Shown here piece by piece: positions 8,068-16,246 of a DNA stretch of 64,000 nucleotides. The number at the start of each line of letters is the position of its first letter. Position 1 is the stretch's first letter. The notes beneath the pieces are model-generated. The model was not told where the DNA came from. It saw only the letters and a list, made by a program, of their open reading frames with translations, and made no database searches. Source of the DNA: an uncultured Spartobacteria bacterium (GTDB lineage Bacteria; Verrucomicrobiota; Verrucomicrobiia; Chthoniobacterales; Chthoniobacteraceae); assembly GCA_903919125.1 (NCBI GenBank), contig CAIXGS010000009.1:1-64000 (forward strand). Direction: 5' to 3'. The position numbers and the translations under genes are program-made.

Positions 8068-9891
8068 ATGAAGCACTCCCTCCCTCTCCTCACCGCCCTG
8101 CTGCTCGCGCCGCTGGCCGCGCTGCACGCCACCGACTCACTTACCCCTTACACGGCTGACAACGTGCCGCAGAACGTCGGGGATCTATGGAAGGATGTTG
8201 ATGCTCGCAAAGACGCACTCGAAACGAAGGTCGTGAAGGAGTGGAGTGAAGAAGGCGTGGTCTACCGCTACGTCATCTTCAAGGTCGGTACTTTCAAAGG
8301 CGCGGACTCGCGGATTGCGGCTTTCTATTGCTTCCCCAAGGGCGCGAAAAAGGTGCCTGCATTTGTGTGGGCGCATGGCGGTGGACAACGCGCAGATCGG
8401 GAGCGCGGCGCATATTTTGCCAAACAAGGTTATGCCACGGTGGACATCAACTGGGGCGGCCGCGAGATGGTCGAGGGGATTAATGAGAACACGGACTGGG
8501 GGAATGTTGATCCAAGCCAAGGACCGCAATTCTATCCGAAGGCGTTTCGAGCCGGGAAAAATAATTTCCTGCCGGACGAGCACACGATTGATTCGGTGGT
8601 TAGTCCGCGGAATGGAAACATGTTCTTGCTGACCTATGCCGCACGCCGGGCGATCACCTTTCTTGAACAACAACCGGAGGTCGATCCAGAGAAGATCGGA
8701 TTCACTGGGTACTCGATGGGTGGCAACATTACCTCGTATGTCGCCATCGATTCGAGGCTGAAAGCGGTGGTGCCCATGGTCGGTGGGACGGGCTTCATCA
8801 CGAGCGATTTCCCGGGAATCCCCGACCGGAACAAAGCAGCCGCCTATCGCGGTCACGTCGATTTGTTCGCCAACACCATGGAATCGCAGTCCTACTATCC
8901 GCATGTCAAAGTCCCCGTGCTTGTGCTAACGGCATCGGACGACGTTCACGGGATTGTTGACCGCGCTTACACTTGTATGGACGCGCTGCCGCATGATGAC
9001 TGGCGGGTAAGCTTGAAGATGCATTTCAACCACAATCTCGGGGCGGAGCAGTGGATCATGATCAATCAATGGTTCGACAAATACCTCAAGGGCGAGCCCC
9101 TCAACATCCCGCGGACCGCCGAGTCGAGCCTCGCTCTCAAGACGGAGACACAAACCGCCGTGTTCACCGTGAAGCCTGATCAGCCCGGTCAACTCAAGGA
9201 CCTCGACATCTACTACAGCTATGACCCGAACCCGCAGTCACGCTTCTGGAAGCTCGCGACCAACGTGCAACACGAGGGCGATAGCTGGTCCGCGATCCTG
9301 CCGGTGCATTCCGGTCTGCCTCTATTTGTCTTTGCCAACTGCACCTATCCGCTCGGCACCGAACGGGAATCCTTCGATGGCAGAACTTCCACCTATACCA
9401 TCACCTCTAGGGAGCAGGTGCATCTGCCCACCGAGTGGAAACTGGAAAACTTGAAGACCCTGGCCACCAGTGATGAATTCCTGCCATCTTTTGAGCGTGG
9501 CTGGGGCGATTCGCCCAGAGGCGGACTCACGACCTACAAGTTCCGCGACCCCGAGATGAGACTCCCCGGCACAGACCGCGCACTGGGTCTCACTCTGAAC
9601 GGCGTCACCGATAGCTATGGCGTGCGATTCCGCATAACGAGGAACCACTACCTCACAGACGTCAAAGCATCGTCGCAGGATTACGTGGCAAGCGTCCTCA
9701 TCAAACCGGGTGACACCAAGGTCGTCGTTGGCCTTGCTGATTTCATTGATTCCAAGAAGCAAACCATGCCCGACTGGAGCAACGTCTCCACCCTCACACT
9801 GGAATTCATTCAAAAAGGAAAGTCGATACTCCTGAAGGGTAATCCCGTGCTCCAGTCACTGGAGTGGACGGCTGGGAAGGCGGAGAAATAG
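8068..9891 (+). CDS. Secreted alpha/beta hydrolase, acetyl-xylan-esterase-like
   Basis: A 607-residue exported esterase. The signal peptide MKHSLPLLTALLLAPLAALHA is followed by an alpha/beta-hydrolase domain: oxyanion HGGG at 103-106, nucleophile elbow GYSMGG at 214-219 (Ser216), an acidic segment TASDD and the catalytic-His candidate FNHNLG. Residues about 360-600 form a separate beta-rich domain found behind several dienelactone-hydrolase-like esterases. AAAGGA before the ATG is a good ribosome site. It closes the operon of sulfatase, SGNH esterase and EF-hand sulfatase, so removal of acetyl or other ester groups from the same glycan is likely. Its last 64 codons are duplicated at 13838-14031. 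The acyl group and sugar are not determined. Confidence 0.87.
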   Translation: MKHSLPLLTALLLAPLAALHATDSLTPYTADNVPQNVGDLWKDVDARKDALETKVVKEWSEEGVVYRYVIFKVGTFKGADSRIAAFYCFPKGAKKVPAFVWAHGGGQRADRERGAYFAKQGYATVDINWGGREMVEGINENTDWGNVDPSQGPQFYPKAFRAGKNNFLPDEHTIDSVVSPRNGNMFLLTYAARRAITFLEQQPEVDPEKIGFTGYSMGGNITSYVAIDSRLKAVVPMVGGTGFITSDFPGIPDRNKAAAYRGHVDLFANTMESQSYYPHVKVPVLVLTASDDVHGIVDRAYTCMDALPHDDWRVSLKMHFNHNLGAEQWIMINQWFDKYLKGEPLNIPRTAESSLALKTETQTAVFTVKPDQPGQLKDLDIYYSYDPNPQSRFWKLATNVQHEGDSWSAILPVHSGLPLFVFANCTYPLGTERESFDGRTSTYTITSREQVHLPTEWKLENLKTLATSDEFLPSFERGWGDSPRGGLTTYKFRDPEMRLPGTDRALGLTLNGVTDSYGVRFRITRNHYLTDVKASSQDYVASVLIKPGDTKVVVGLADFIDSKKQTMPDWSNVSTLTLEFIQKGKSILLKGNPVLQSLEWTAGKAEK

Positions 9892-9893
9892 CA
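9698..9893 (+). repeat. Source copy of a duplicated 196-bp gene tail
   Basis: This 3' end of the esterase gene, including the stop codon and two following bases, recurs at 13838-14033 with six mismatches by my alignment. The second copy is bounded by short repeats on both sides; this copy is not. Confidence 0.9.
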
Positions 9894-9913
9894 TGATCAT
9901 GGGGGGGCGCCCC

Positions 9914-9926
9914 GAGGGACAGACAC
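9914..9926. repeat. GGGACAGACAC-type short repeat
   Basis: GAGGGACAGACAC lies in the 88-bp gap between the convergent esterase and sulfatase genes, just after the self-complementary GGGGCGCCCC. Confidence 0.6.
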
Positions 9927-9952
9927 TTTTTCCCTCTCCATGTTTTGTGCCG

Positions 9953-9970
9953 TGAAAAGCAATTTCTTAC
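9953..9970. repeat. GAAAAGCAATTTCTTACC repeat, copy 1
   Basis: This 18-mer recurs exactly at 12008-12025 and, in the opposite orientation and nearly complete, at 14034-14049, where it marks the right edge of the duplicated esterase tail. Confidence 0.7.
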
Positions 9971-9979
9971 CAATTGCGA

Positions 9980-11377
9980 TCAGTGTGATTCTTTGCGTGC
10001 CTTCGGGCCAACCGCTGCGCCCTTTGGTCTCCCTCCGCTGGCGTCGAGGCGCTGCCACCAGTCGGGACCCTCTGCGTTGATGGCTGCATTGTGTTCGATT
10101 AAACGCTGACGCATTACCGCGAAACGGGCCGGTTCGGTTTCCTTGAGGTCCGTCGTTTCCTTGGGATCCTTTTTTAGATCATACAGCTCAAACTGGGTGA
10201 GGTCGCTGTTTGCGAGAATTTTCCACGAATCGGTGCGCATCGCCATTTTGGCGTTCGGCGCCATTTCAAGGCGCCAGAAAAGGGGCTGGGGTCGCTCAAT
10301 AGGTGTCTCGATATTCAGCAGCATGGGAAGAATGTTAACGCCGTCCAAGACATGGTTCGTTGGGACTTTAGCCCCCGCGACGGAGAGCATTGTGGGGAAG
10401 AGATCACTGCCGATCACGGGTTTATCTAGGGTCTGTCCCGGAGTAATCTTTCCTGGCCAGCGCACCATCCCAGGAACGCGGATTCCGCCCTCGTGCATGT
10501 CACGTTTTCTCCCCCTCAAACCGCCATTTGATCCGCGGCCTGGAGACTTAATGCCGTCGCCCTCGGGGCCGTTGTCGGAGGTGAAGAAAACAAAAGTGTC
10601 ATCCGAAAGTTTCATTTCGGCGAGGGTCCTCATGAGGGTCCCGAAGGCGTGATCCATTTGCGTTACGTTGGCGTGATGCTCGCGTTCGACATCGTCGGTG
10701 AGTTCCGGGTAGAGCGCCTTGAATTTAGGATCGGATTTGATCGGGTAGTGCGGTTCGTGGGTCCAGACCGCAAGAAAAAATGGCTTCGCGGGGTCGCGTT
10801 TTTCCTTGAGCCAGGTGAGCGCCTCCTCGACCACCAGCGGTGCTGAGTAACCTTGCAGCGGACCGACTGGGATGCCGTTGCGCACGAAGTTGGAGGGGTT
10901 TTCGTGGCTCGGTCCGGCGTTATTTTGCGTCGCCATCCACCAGTCATACCCATGGTCGCTGGGTTGGGGTTGCGCCGGATTGTTGAATAAGCCGTTCAGA
11001 TGCCATTTGCCAGTGTGGCAGGTCGTGTACCCTTCTTTTTTCAAAATCGCAGGCAGCGTTGTCTCCGTGGTACGCAGGTGCACTTCTGCGCCTTCTGCAA
11101 TCCAAGTATAGACCCCATTGCGATGGGGGGTGCGACCTGTCAAAATTGCCGATCTCGAGGGACTGCAGACGGCGCTCGCCGCATAACATTGCGTTAGGCG
11201 GATACCCTCCTTCGCAAAGGCGTCTAAATTTGGAGTCTGAATGGTTGGGTGACCGAAGCACCCCAGGTCTCCGTAGCCAAGATCATCGGCGAGGAAGAGG
11301 ATGACATTGGGAGATGCGGCAGACGCAGCGGGTTCTGCCGCAAGCAATGCGAGCAGGACGAATGCACGGTGAAACAT
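9980..11377 (-). CDS. Secreted sulfatase (S1 family)
   Basis: A 465-residue sulfatase on the minus strand. It has a short signal peptide (MFHRAFVLLALLAAEPAASA), PNVILFLADDLGYGDLGC with the calcium-binding Asp pair, and the formylglycine motif CSPSR at 71-75. HTGKWHLNG and TSDNGPEGDG complete the core. It most resembles the arylsulfatase A / N-acetylgalactosamine-6-sulfatase branch, judged from the overall motif spacing only. It stands alone on this strand, convergent with the esterase operon and divergent from yacG, so it probably has its own promoter in 11378-11572. No extra domain follows the sulfatase fold. Confidence 0.92.
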   Translation of the reverse strand: MFHRAFVLLALLAAEPAASAASPNVILFLADDLGYGDLGCFGHPTIQTPNLDAFAKEGIRLTQCYAASAVCSPSRSAILTGRTPHRNGVYTWIAEGAEVHLRTTETTLPAILKKEGYTTCHTGKWHLNGLFNNPAQPQPSDHGYDWWMATQNNAGPSHENPSNFVRNGIPVGPLQGYSAPLVVEEALTWLKEKRDPAKPFFLAVWTHEPHYPIKSDPKFKALYPELTDDVEREHHANVTQMDHAFGTLMRTLAEMKLSDDTFVFFTSDNGPEGDGIKSPGRGSNGGLRGRKRDMHEGGIRVPGMVRWPGKITPGQTLDKPVIGSDLFPTMLSVAGAKVPTNHVLDGVNILPMLLNIETPIERPQPLFWRLEMAPNAKMAMRTDSWKILANSDLTQFELYDLKKDPKETTDLKETEPARFAVMRQRLIEHNAAINAEGPDWWQRLDASGGRPKGAAVGPKARKESH

Positions 11378-11572
11378 GGTTATGGTTGGGGGGAAAGAAC
11401 CTATGCGAGGTTTATGGCGACGGAGCTAAAACCAATGCGGTTGTTAAATGCGATGCGGTTGGGAACGACTGCGAAGAGGCTGGGCCGGGCCGAGCAAAAA
11501 ATCAAGGGGCGGGCAATGTGATCCTGTTGCGGGACCTCGAAGCGCTCTCTATACATTTGGGAAAGGGTTTTT

Positions 11573-11803
11573 ATGAATACAAGCAATGTCGTTCCTTGTT
11601 CCACCTGTGGAACTCCTGCGGATTTTTTCGCGAAACCCATGGGACCCTTTTGCTCTGTGCGGTGCCAGATGGTGGACCTCGATCGCTGGTTTTCCGAGGA
11701 CTACCGCATCAGTGAGCCTCTCTGCCCGGACCATTTTTCGGGATATGAACACGAGCCGGGCGGAGTTGCAGAAAATGCGGAAGGAGAGACGCTGGACCGG
11801 TAA
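11573..11803 (+). CDS. yacG: DNA gyrase inhibitor YacG
   Basis: A 76-residue zinc-ribbon protein with cysteines at 9, 12, 27 and 31 (CSTCG and FCSVRCQ) and the family signature VDLDRWFSEDYRIS directly after the second pair. YacG binds the GyrB C-terminal region and blocks DNA binding. Length and motif are complete. It sits between two sulfatase genes and shares no obvious function with them; it may be a core gene stranded by insertion of the island. Confidence 0.93.
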   Translation: MNTSNVVPCSTCGTPADFFAKPMGPFCSVRCQMVDLDRWFSEDYRISEPLCPDHFSGYEHEPGGVAENAEGETLDR

Positions 11804-11967
11804 TTACTGAGTCTCGTAGGCCTGCTGCAAATTCGAGGAGCGCCCGCTCATGGGAGAAGCTTTGCTTTCCCTTGGCTCCTCCACGGGTACAGTCACCTCC
11901 CCGTCTGAGGATCAGCCACGTTGAATTCACCATGCGAGCCCCCTCTTTCCGCCGTTCATCAAGCGCG

Positions 11968-12006
11968 CCCCGCGACGATACCGCGCGCGCGAGCTGCGGA
12001 ATGGGG
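11968..12006. repeat. CCGCGACGAYACCGCGCGC repeat, copy 1
   Basis: CCGCGACGATACCGCGCGC then GCTGCGGAA and ATGG match 16592-16628 (CCGCGACGACACCGCGCGC, GCTGCGGAAATGG) in the same orientation. Both copies stand just upstream of another dispersed repeat. Confidence 0.7.
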
Positions 12007-12007
12007 C

Positions 12008-12025
12008 GAAAAGCAATTTCTTACC
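12008..12025. repeat. GAAAAGCAATTTCTTACC repeat, copy 2
   Basis: Identical to 9953-9970. It lies 60 bp before the 35-bp GTGTCTGTCCC repeat. Confidence 0.7.
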
Positions 12026-12084
12026 AATGATACGGTGCGCCTAACGGCAACTGGCCGTTGTGAAAGTTCAACGACTCGGTTTCA

Positions 12085-12119
12085 GAGATTCTGGGAGTGT
12101 CTGTCCCCTGCGTCTCACT
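12085..12119. repeat. 35-bp dispersed repeat, copy 1
   Basis: The 35-bp unit begins GAGATTCTGGGAGTGTCTG and ends CCCCTGCGTCTCACT. It is identical in the copies at 13803 and 16247. The ends GAGA and TCTC are complementary. Confidence 0.9.
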
Positions 12120-12152
12120 CGAAACCCAAACCGCCCACATTGATTGGAAACA

Positions 12153-13574
12153 ATGAAACCCACCCTCGCCCTCCTCGCCGCCCTGCTGCTGGCACCCCTG
12201 GCGGCGCTGCATGCCGCCGATGCGGCAACGAATACCCGTCCCAATATTCTTTGGATCTTAGTCGATGATATTGGTCTTGATTTGGGATGCTACGGCAGGA
12301 AAGAAGTTCACACCCCGAATCTCGATCGTTTGGCGGCAGAAGGAGCACGCTATACTCGTGCCTTTACGCCCGCGTCCGTTTGCAGTCCCTGCCGCTCCAG
12401 TTTCATCACCGGGCTTTATCCGAATCAGGTGTTTTCACACAACATGCGGATCTATGCACCAATGGTGAAGCATGCCCTCCCGAATGGAGTCGAATGCTTT
12501 ACCAAATACATTCGCGATGCGGGATATGCCGTAGGAATGCCGAGCAAATATCAGAAAACGGACTGGGGCTTCGAGACACCGAAGGCTCCTGCTTTCGATA
12601 TCAAAAACTGGGATGAGTTGATCAAGAAGGAGCCATTTTTTTGCGAGTATCAATTCGCGGCGCCACATCGGCCATTTCTTCCTTGCAAGGAACACCCCGT
12701 CGATCGTTCGAAAGTGCAGCTGGCTCCGTTTGAGGCCGATTTGCCGGAGGTTCGTGAAGAGCTCGGGGCTTATCTGGAGTATGTCAACCTGCTCGACATG
12801 CAGGTGGGCAAGTTGATCGATCAACTCAAGTCGGCGGGTCTCTATGAGAAGACAATCATTGTTTTCACAGGCGACAACGGACCAGCGATTCATCGCGGAA
12901 AATGTTTCCTGTATGATCGAGGGATCGAGGCTCCGTTGATTGTTCGTGTGCCAGCAGCCTTCAAGCCGGACTTTAAACCGGGAGCGGTGATTGAAGAGTT
13001 GGTCGCGACCGGACTCGATCTCGCCCCGACCTTTGTTCATTGGGCAGGGGGAAAGACGCCGGATTACATGAAGGGCCGAGTTTTCTTCGGTCCGGACAAG
13101 CAACTCGCGCCGGAATACATTTTCGCTTTACGGGATCGGCATGATGCGGAGATTGACCGGATTCGGAGCGTGAGGTCGAAGGACTTCAAGTATCTCCGCA
13201 ATTATTTTCCGGAGAAGACCTATGATGAAATCGGCATGAACAATGTTCTTGCCGCGCGTGCGATGCGGGCGGCTTTCAAGCAAGGCAAACTTCCTCGGGA
13301 TCAGGCCGCCTATTTCCAACCGAAGGCCAAGGAAGAATTGTATGATTTGAAAACGGATCCGTTTGAGTTGAGAAACCTGGTGGATGATCCGGCATTGAGC
13401 GGGACGCTTCAAAAAATGCGTGCGGCATTGGATCAGTGGATCAAAGAGACCAACGATGAGGGTCGTCTCCAGGAAGACCCGAAGTTATTGGAGGAGAGTT
13501 TCAAAACGCTCCTCAAGACGCGGGAGGATCGCGGGGATAAACCGAAAAAGAAAAGTGAAGAGAAGGATCAATGA
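12153..13574 (+). CDS. Secreted sulfatase (S1 family, iduronate-sulfatase-like)
   Basis: A 473-residue sulfatase. The signal peptide MKPTLALLAALLLAPLAALHA precedes PNILWILVDDIGLDLGCYG and the formylglycine motif CSPCR at 77-81. FTGDNGPAIHRG near residue 245 carries the second metal-binding pair. The C-terminus is a basic, Lys-rich tail (RGDKPKKKSEEKDQ). The ATG at 12153 is chosen over a TTG three codons upstream. Its stop overlaps the start of a broken gene at 13571 (ATGA), the sign of a former translationally coupled pair. The signal-peptide coding sequence is close to that of the esterase at 8068 and the EF-hand sulfatase at 6443. Substrate unknown. Confidence 0.92.
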   Translation: MKPTLALLAALLLAPLAALHAADAATNTRPNILWILVDDIGLDLGCYGRKEVHTPNLDRLAAEGARYTRAFTPASVCSPCRSSFITGLYPNQVFSHNMRIYAPMVKHALPNGVECFTKYIRDAGYAVGMPSKYQKTDWGFETPKAPAFDIKNWDELIKKEPFFCEYQFAAPHRPFLPCKEHPVDRSKVQLAPFEADLPEVREELGAYLEYVNLLDMQVGKLIDQLKSAGLYEKTIIVFTGDNGPAIHRGKCFLYDRGIEAPLIVRVPAAFKPDFKPGAVIEELVATGLDLAPTFVHWAGGKTPDYMKGRVFFGPDKQLAPEYIFALRDRHDAEIDRIRSVRSKDFKYLRNYFPEKTYDEIGMNNVLAARAMRAAFKQGKLPRDQAAYFQPKAKEELYDLKTDPFELRNLVDDPALSGTLQKMRAALDQWIKETNDEGRLQEDPKLLEESFKTLLKTREDRGDKPKKKSEEKDQ

Positions 13575-13802
13575 AAACGAATATGCTCACGATTCTCACC
13601 CTCACTATCTTCGCCATTTCTATCCTAGTGCCTTGTGCCGAGCTGCACGCCGCCGAGGCCCCGCCAAAAGAGAAGGCGCAGGCCGCCGTTCACTTTCCGG
13701 TATTCTCCTGGGACACCGTTTCCACGGCAATGCCGCCACGGAAGATTCCCCTTTCACGGACGAAGATTACTCCCGCATGGCACGGCACAGCATCGTTGCA
13801 GT
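13571..13802 (+). pseudogene. 5' remnant of a secreted glycoside-hydrolase-like gene
   Basis: An ATG overlapping the preceding stop codon starts a signal peptide (MLTILTLTIFAISILVPCAELHA) followed by HFPVFSWDTVS. Near 13720-13735 the reading moves one frame, where HGNAATEDSPFTDEDYSRMA continues what looks like the N-terminus of a secreted putative glycoside hydrolase (pattern FPVFSWDTV...TDEE...A). The homology ends at about 13802, exactly where the 35-bp repeat begins. The gene is therefore broken twice, by a frameshift and by loss of everything downstream. The family assignment is from memory of similar PVC proteins and is tentative; the broken state is directly visible. Confidence 0.55.
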
Positions 13803-13837
13803 GAGATTCTGGGAGTGTCTGTCCCCTGCGTCTCACT
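13803..13837. repeat. 35-bp dispersed repeat, copy 2, at a gene junction
   Basis: This copy lies exactly between the broken 5' gene remnant and the duplicated esterase tail. With two flanking bases its ends read AGTGAGA and TCTCACT, a perfect 7-bp inverted repeat. Confidence 0.9.
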
Positions 13838-14031
13838 TCATCAAACCGGGTGACACCAAGGTCGTCGTTGGCCTCGCTGATTTCCTTGATTCCAAGAAGC
13901 AAACCATGCCCGACTGGAGCAACGTCTCCACCCTCACACTGGAATTCATTCAAAAAGGAAAGTCGATACCCCTGAAGGGTAATACCATGCTCCAGTCACT
14001 TGAGTGGACGGCTGGGAAGGCGGAGAAATAG
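13838..14031 (+). pseudogene. Duplicated C-terminal fragment of the 8068 esterase
   Basis: These 64 codons plus stop match the end of the esterase (from IKPGDTKVVVGLADF to SLEWTAGKAEK) with six base changes in 196 bp. Three or four of these alter the protein (I to L, L to P, P and V changes). There is no start codon or catalytic domain; it is in frame with part of the upstream remnant through the repeat. High identity suggests a recent duplication or gene conversion within this locus. Confidence 0.9.
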
Positions 14032-14033
14032 CA

Positions 14034-14049
14034 AGAAATTGCTTTTCAC
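14034..14049. repeat. GAAAAGCAATTTCTT repeat, inverted copy 3
   Basis: AAGAAATTGCTTTTCA is the reverse complement of the 9953 and 12008 repeat. It begins one base after the end of the duplicated esterase tail. Confidence 0.65.
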
Positions 14050-14061
14050 CCCCCCGGCGCG

Positions 14062-14240
14062 AATTCTTCAGCTTGGACGTGGGAGATTAATAGCAACAAA
14101 GGTGATCCGGATGCTCTGTGAGGCTGGAGGGGAGAGGCTTTTTGTTTCTGCAAATTTGAACTCTGCGAGCGTAGCATTTTTCCAAAAGCAAGATGACCTG
14201 AAGCTGGTCACCGAGAATGAGCGATACAGGGTCTTCAGCC
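14062..14240 (+). pseudogene. Possible GNAT acetyltransferase remnant
   Basis: One plus-strand frame reads LGRGRLIATKVIRMLCEAGG then RLFVSANLNSASVAFFQKQ, which resembles acetyl-CoA-binding motif A and the following strand-helix of GNAT acetyltransferases. No start codon with a sensible N-terminus, and no complete domain, is present; the frame then runs into repeat sequence. It is best read as a C-terminal relic. The alternative is a chance match in a degraded region. Confidence 0.35.
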
Positions 14241-14340
14241 CCTTGAGGTCCGTGAGAGTCAAAGCGATGGGGCCGTTTTCCGGTGGACGAACGCCGCAAA
14301 AGGGGCAAAAAGCAATTCTCCCTTACCGCGCCGCGGTAAG

Positions 14341-14386
14341 GCAGCCTTCCCCTCCATACGTACGTAAGAAGGAAATTCTTATCAGT
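14341..14386. repeat. 46-bp direct repeat, left of sulfatase 14567
   Basis: GCAGCCTTCCCCTCCATACG and the following 26 bp (ending AATTCTTATCAGT) recur at 16126-16171 with four mismatches. The two copies flank one sulfatase gene. Confidence 0.85.
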
Positions 14387-14566
14387 TTGAACTGAAAAGA
14401 AGCGTGGTTTCGTGAGGGATAGTTTCTGTATATCTCGCCGAATAGTTCGTTCAAGACTCCATGCCCGCTCATGCAGTGAGGCGGCGATACCATTCACACT
14501 CAAATTTTGTGAAACCAACTGCGTTTTGCGGTGTTCTTACCGTTGTTATTTATACGTAAACCCCAG

Positions 14567-16051
14567 ATGAAATTTACATCTCTCTTTGTTGCGTTTGCTG
14601 CCTTTTCGGCTGCCGCTATTTCCAGTCAGGCGGCAGACAAGAAGCTTAACGTCCTGTTCATTGCAGTGGATGATATGAACAACGATTTGGGTTGTTACGG
14701 ACATCCGTTGGTGAAGTCTCCCAACATCGATCGGCTCGCCAAAGAAGGTGTCAAATTCGAGCGCGCTTATTGCCAATTCCCTTTGTGTTCTCCAAGTCGG
14801 ACATCGATCTTGACCGGCCTTCGTCCTGACACGAACCGCACGTTTGATCTCAGCTACCACTTCCGTCAGGGGCTTCCCAATGCCATAACGTTGCCCCAGC
14901 TATTTAAAAATAACGGCTACTACACAGCCCGCGTCGGTAAGCTCTATCATTACGGTAACCCGGGACAAATCGGGACCAGCGGGCTGGATGACCCCGCCTC
15001 ATGGGGTGAGTTTTACAATCCTGCAGGCCGCGACAAAACTGCTCTGGAACAGGATGTCATCCGTTACTCAGGTAAACCTGGTAGTGGTTTGGGTTCCGCA
15101 ATGGCTTTCCTCAACGACAAAGAAGGGACGGATTCCGAACACACGGACGGCAAAGTCGCAGCACAAGCCATCGAGCTATTGGAGAAACATAAAGACGGAC
15201 CATTTTTCCTGGCCGTCGGGTTTTACCGGCCTCACTGCCCCTGGATTACCCCGAAGGGCTATTTCGAGAAATACTCGATGAACGATATTCAGCTGCCGCC
15301 TCTTACCCCGGATCAGCAAAAAACGGTGCCGGCCCTAGCTCTGGCATCAACGCCTAAATGGCCGTATCTCGGTGTGACTCCCGACCAGGCACGTGAATGC
15401 AAATTGGCTTATTATGCCGCGATTTCCTTCGTGGATGCCCAAGTAGGGCGCGTCCTCGATGCGCTCGATCGTCTCGGGCTGAAGGATAACACCATGATCG
15501 TTTTCTGGAGCGATCACGGCTATCATCTCGGGGAGCACGGGCTTTGGTTTAAGCAAAGCTGCTACGAGGAAAGCACCCGTGTCCCGATGATTATCAGTGC
15601 GCCTGGGATTAAGGGCGCTGGGAAAGATTGTCCGCGCACTGTGGAGCTTGTGGATGTGTATCCCACCATCGCTGATTTCACAGGGTTAGCCGCTCCGAAA
15701 ACGTTGGAAGGTGTCTCGCTGCGTCCGCTGCTAGAAAACACTTCGGCGGAATGGAAACGGCCCGCCTATAGCCAAGTCCAACGTGGGGCAATACCGGGCC
15801 ATAGTGTTCGGAACGAACGCTGGCGGTACACGGAGTGGGGATTCGGAGAAAAAGGCGCTGAGCTTTACGATCACCAAAATGATCCAAATGAACTCAAAAA
15901 CATCGTAGCGGATCCGGTGTATGCAGCGACAGTCAGCGAGATGAAAGGGCTTCTCAAAGGAATGCACCCGGTTCCAGTGGAAGGGGGCAAGGTTGACCAC
16001 GAGTTTAATAAATCCCTCGGGATTACTGCAGAAGTATACGGAGCACATTAG
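14567..16051 (+). CDS. Secreted sulfatase (iduronate-2-sulfatase-like)
   Basis: A 494-residue sulfatase. The signal peptide MKFTSLFVAFAAFSAAAISSQA precedes LNVLFIAVDDMNNDLGCYG, and the formylglycine motif CSPSR is at 74-78. VDDMNNDLGCYGHPLVKSPN, GFYRPHCPW and WSDHGYHLGEHGLW are characteristic of the iduronate-2-sulfatase branch, whose members remove 2-O-sulfate from uronic or related sugars; the actual sugar is unknown. The ATG at 14567 is chosen over an upstream GTG at 14531 because it gives a clean signal peptide. The gene is isolated, flanked by a 46-bp direct repeat, and followed by a perfect 9-bp hairpin. Base use differs little by eye from its neighbours. Confidence 0.92.
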   Translation: MKFTSLFVAFAAFSAAAISSQAADKKLNVLFIAVDDMNNDLGCYGHPLVKSPNIDRLAKEGVKFERAYCQFPLCSPSRTSILTGLRPDTNRTFDLSYHFRQGLPNAITLPQLFKNNGYYTARVGKLYHYGNPGQIGTSGLDDPASWGEFYNPAGRDKTALEQDVIRYSGKPGSGLGSAMAFLNDKEGTDSEHTDGKVAAQAIELLEKHKDGPFFLAVGFYRPHCPWITPKGYFEKYSMNDIQLPPLTPDQQKTVPALALASTPKWPYLGVTPDQARECKLAYYAAISFVDAQVGRVLDALDRLGLKDNTMIVFWSDHGYHLGEHGLWFKQSCYEESTRVPMIISAPGIKGAGKDCPRTVELVDVYPTIADFTGLAAPKTLEGVSLRPLLENTSAEWKRPAYSQVQRGAIPGHSVRNERWRYTEWGFGEKGAELYDHQNDPNELKNIVADPVYAATVSEMKGLLKGMHPVPVEGGKVDHEFNKSLGITAEVYGAH

Positions 16052-16081
16052 GTCCCAACAACGGATGATGCGGATGCGGTG

Positions 16082-16109
16082 TTCGAACGAAGCTGCACGC
16101 TCGTTCGAA
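16082..16109 (+). terminator. Hairpin downstream of sulfatase
   Basis: TTCGAACGA and TCGTTCGAA form a perfect 9-bp stem around a 10-base loop, followed by TTTAA. It lies 30 bp after the sulfatase stop. The T-run is short, so a protein-binding palindrome is the alternative. Confidence 0.5.
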
Positions 16110-16125
16110 TTTAACGCGCGGCAAT

Positions 16126-16171
16126 GCAGCCTTCCCCTCCATGCGTACGCAAAAAGGGAATTCTTATCAGT
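16126..16171. repeat. 46-bp direct repeat, right of sulfatase 14567
   Basis: Partner of 14341-14386, same orientation, four mismatches. Confidence 0.85.
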
Positions 16172-16246
16172 ATCAGTATTTTCTTAGCACCGACGGTGGA
16201 TGAACCGTACATTCGAGGGTCCATATTAGATCCTCAGGCGGCAATT

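Larger units (their letters stand above)
11804..12152. other. Intergenic repeat mosaic
   Basis: No gene is visible in these 349 bp. They hold a CCGCGACGATACCGCGCGC block (11968-12006, similar to 16592-16628), the GAAAAGCAATTTCTTACC repeat and the 35-bp repeat at 12085-12119, which ends 33 bp before the next sulfatase start. Confidence 0.6.

Noticed and set aside
14087-14518. 143-codon minus-strand frame before the sulfatase at 14567
   Set aside because: It crosses the 46-bp repeat and shows no domain; the GNAT-like pattern is on the other strand.
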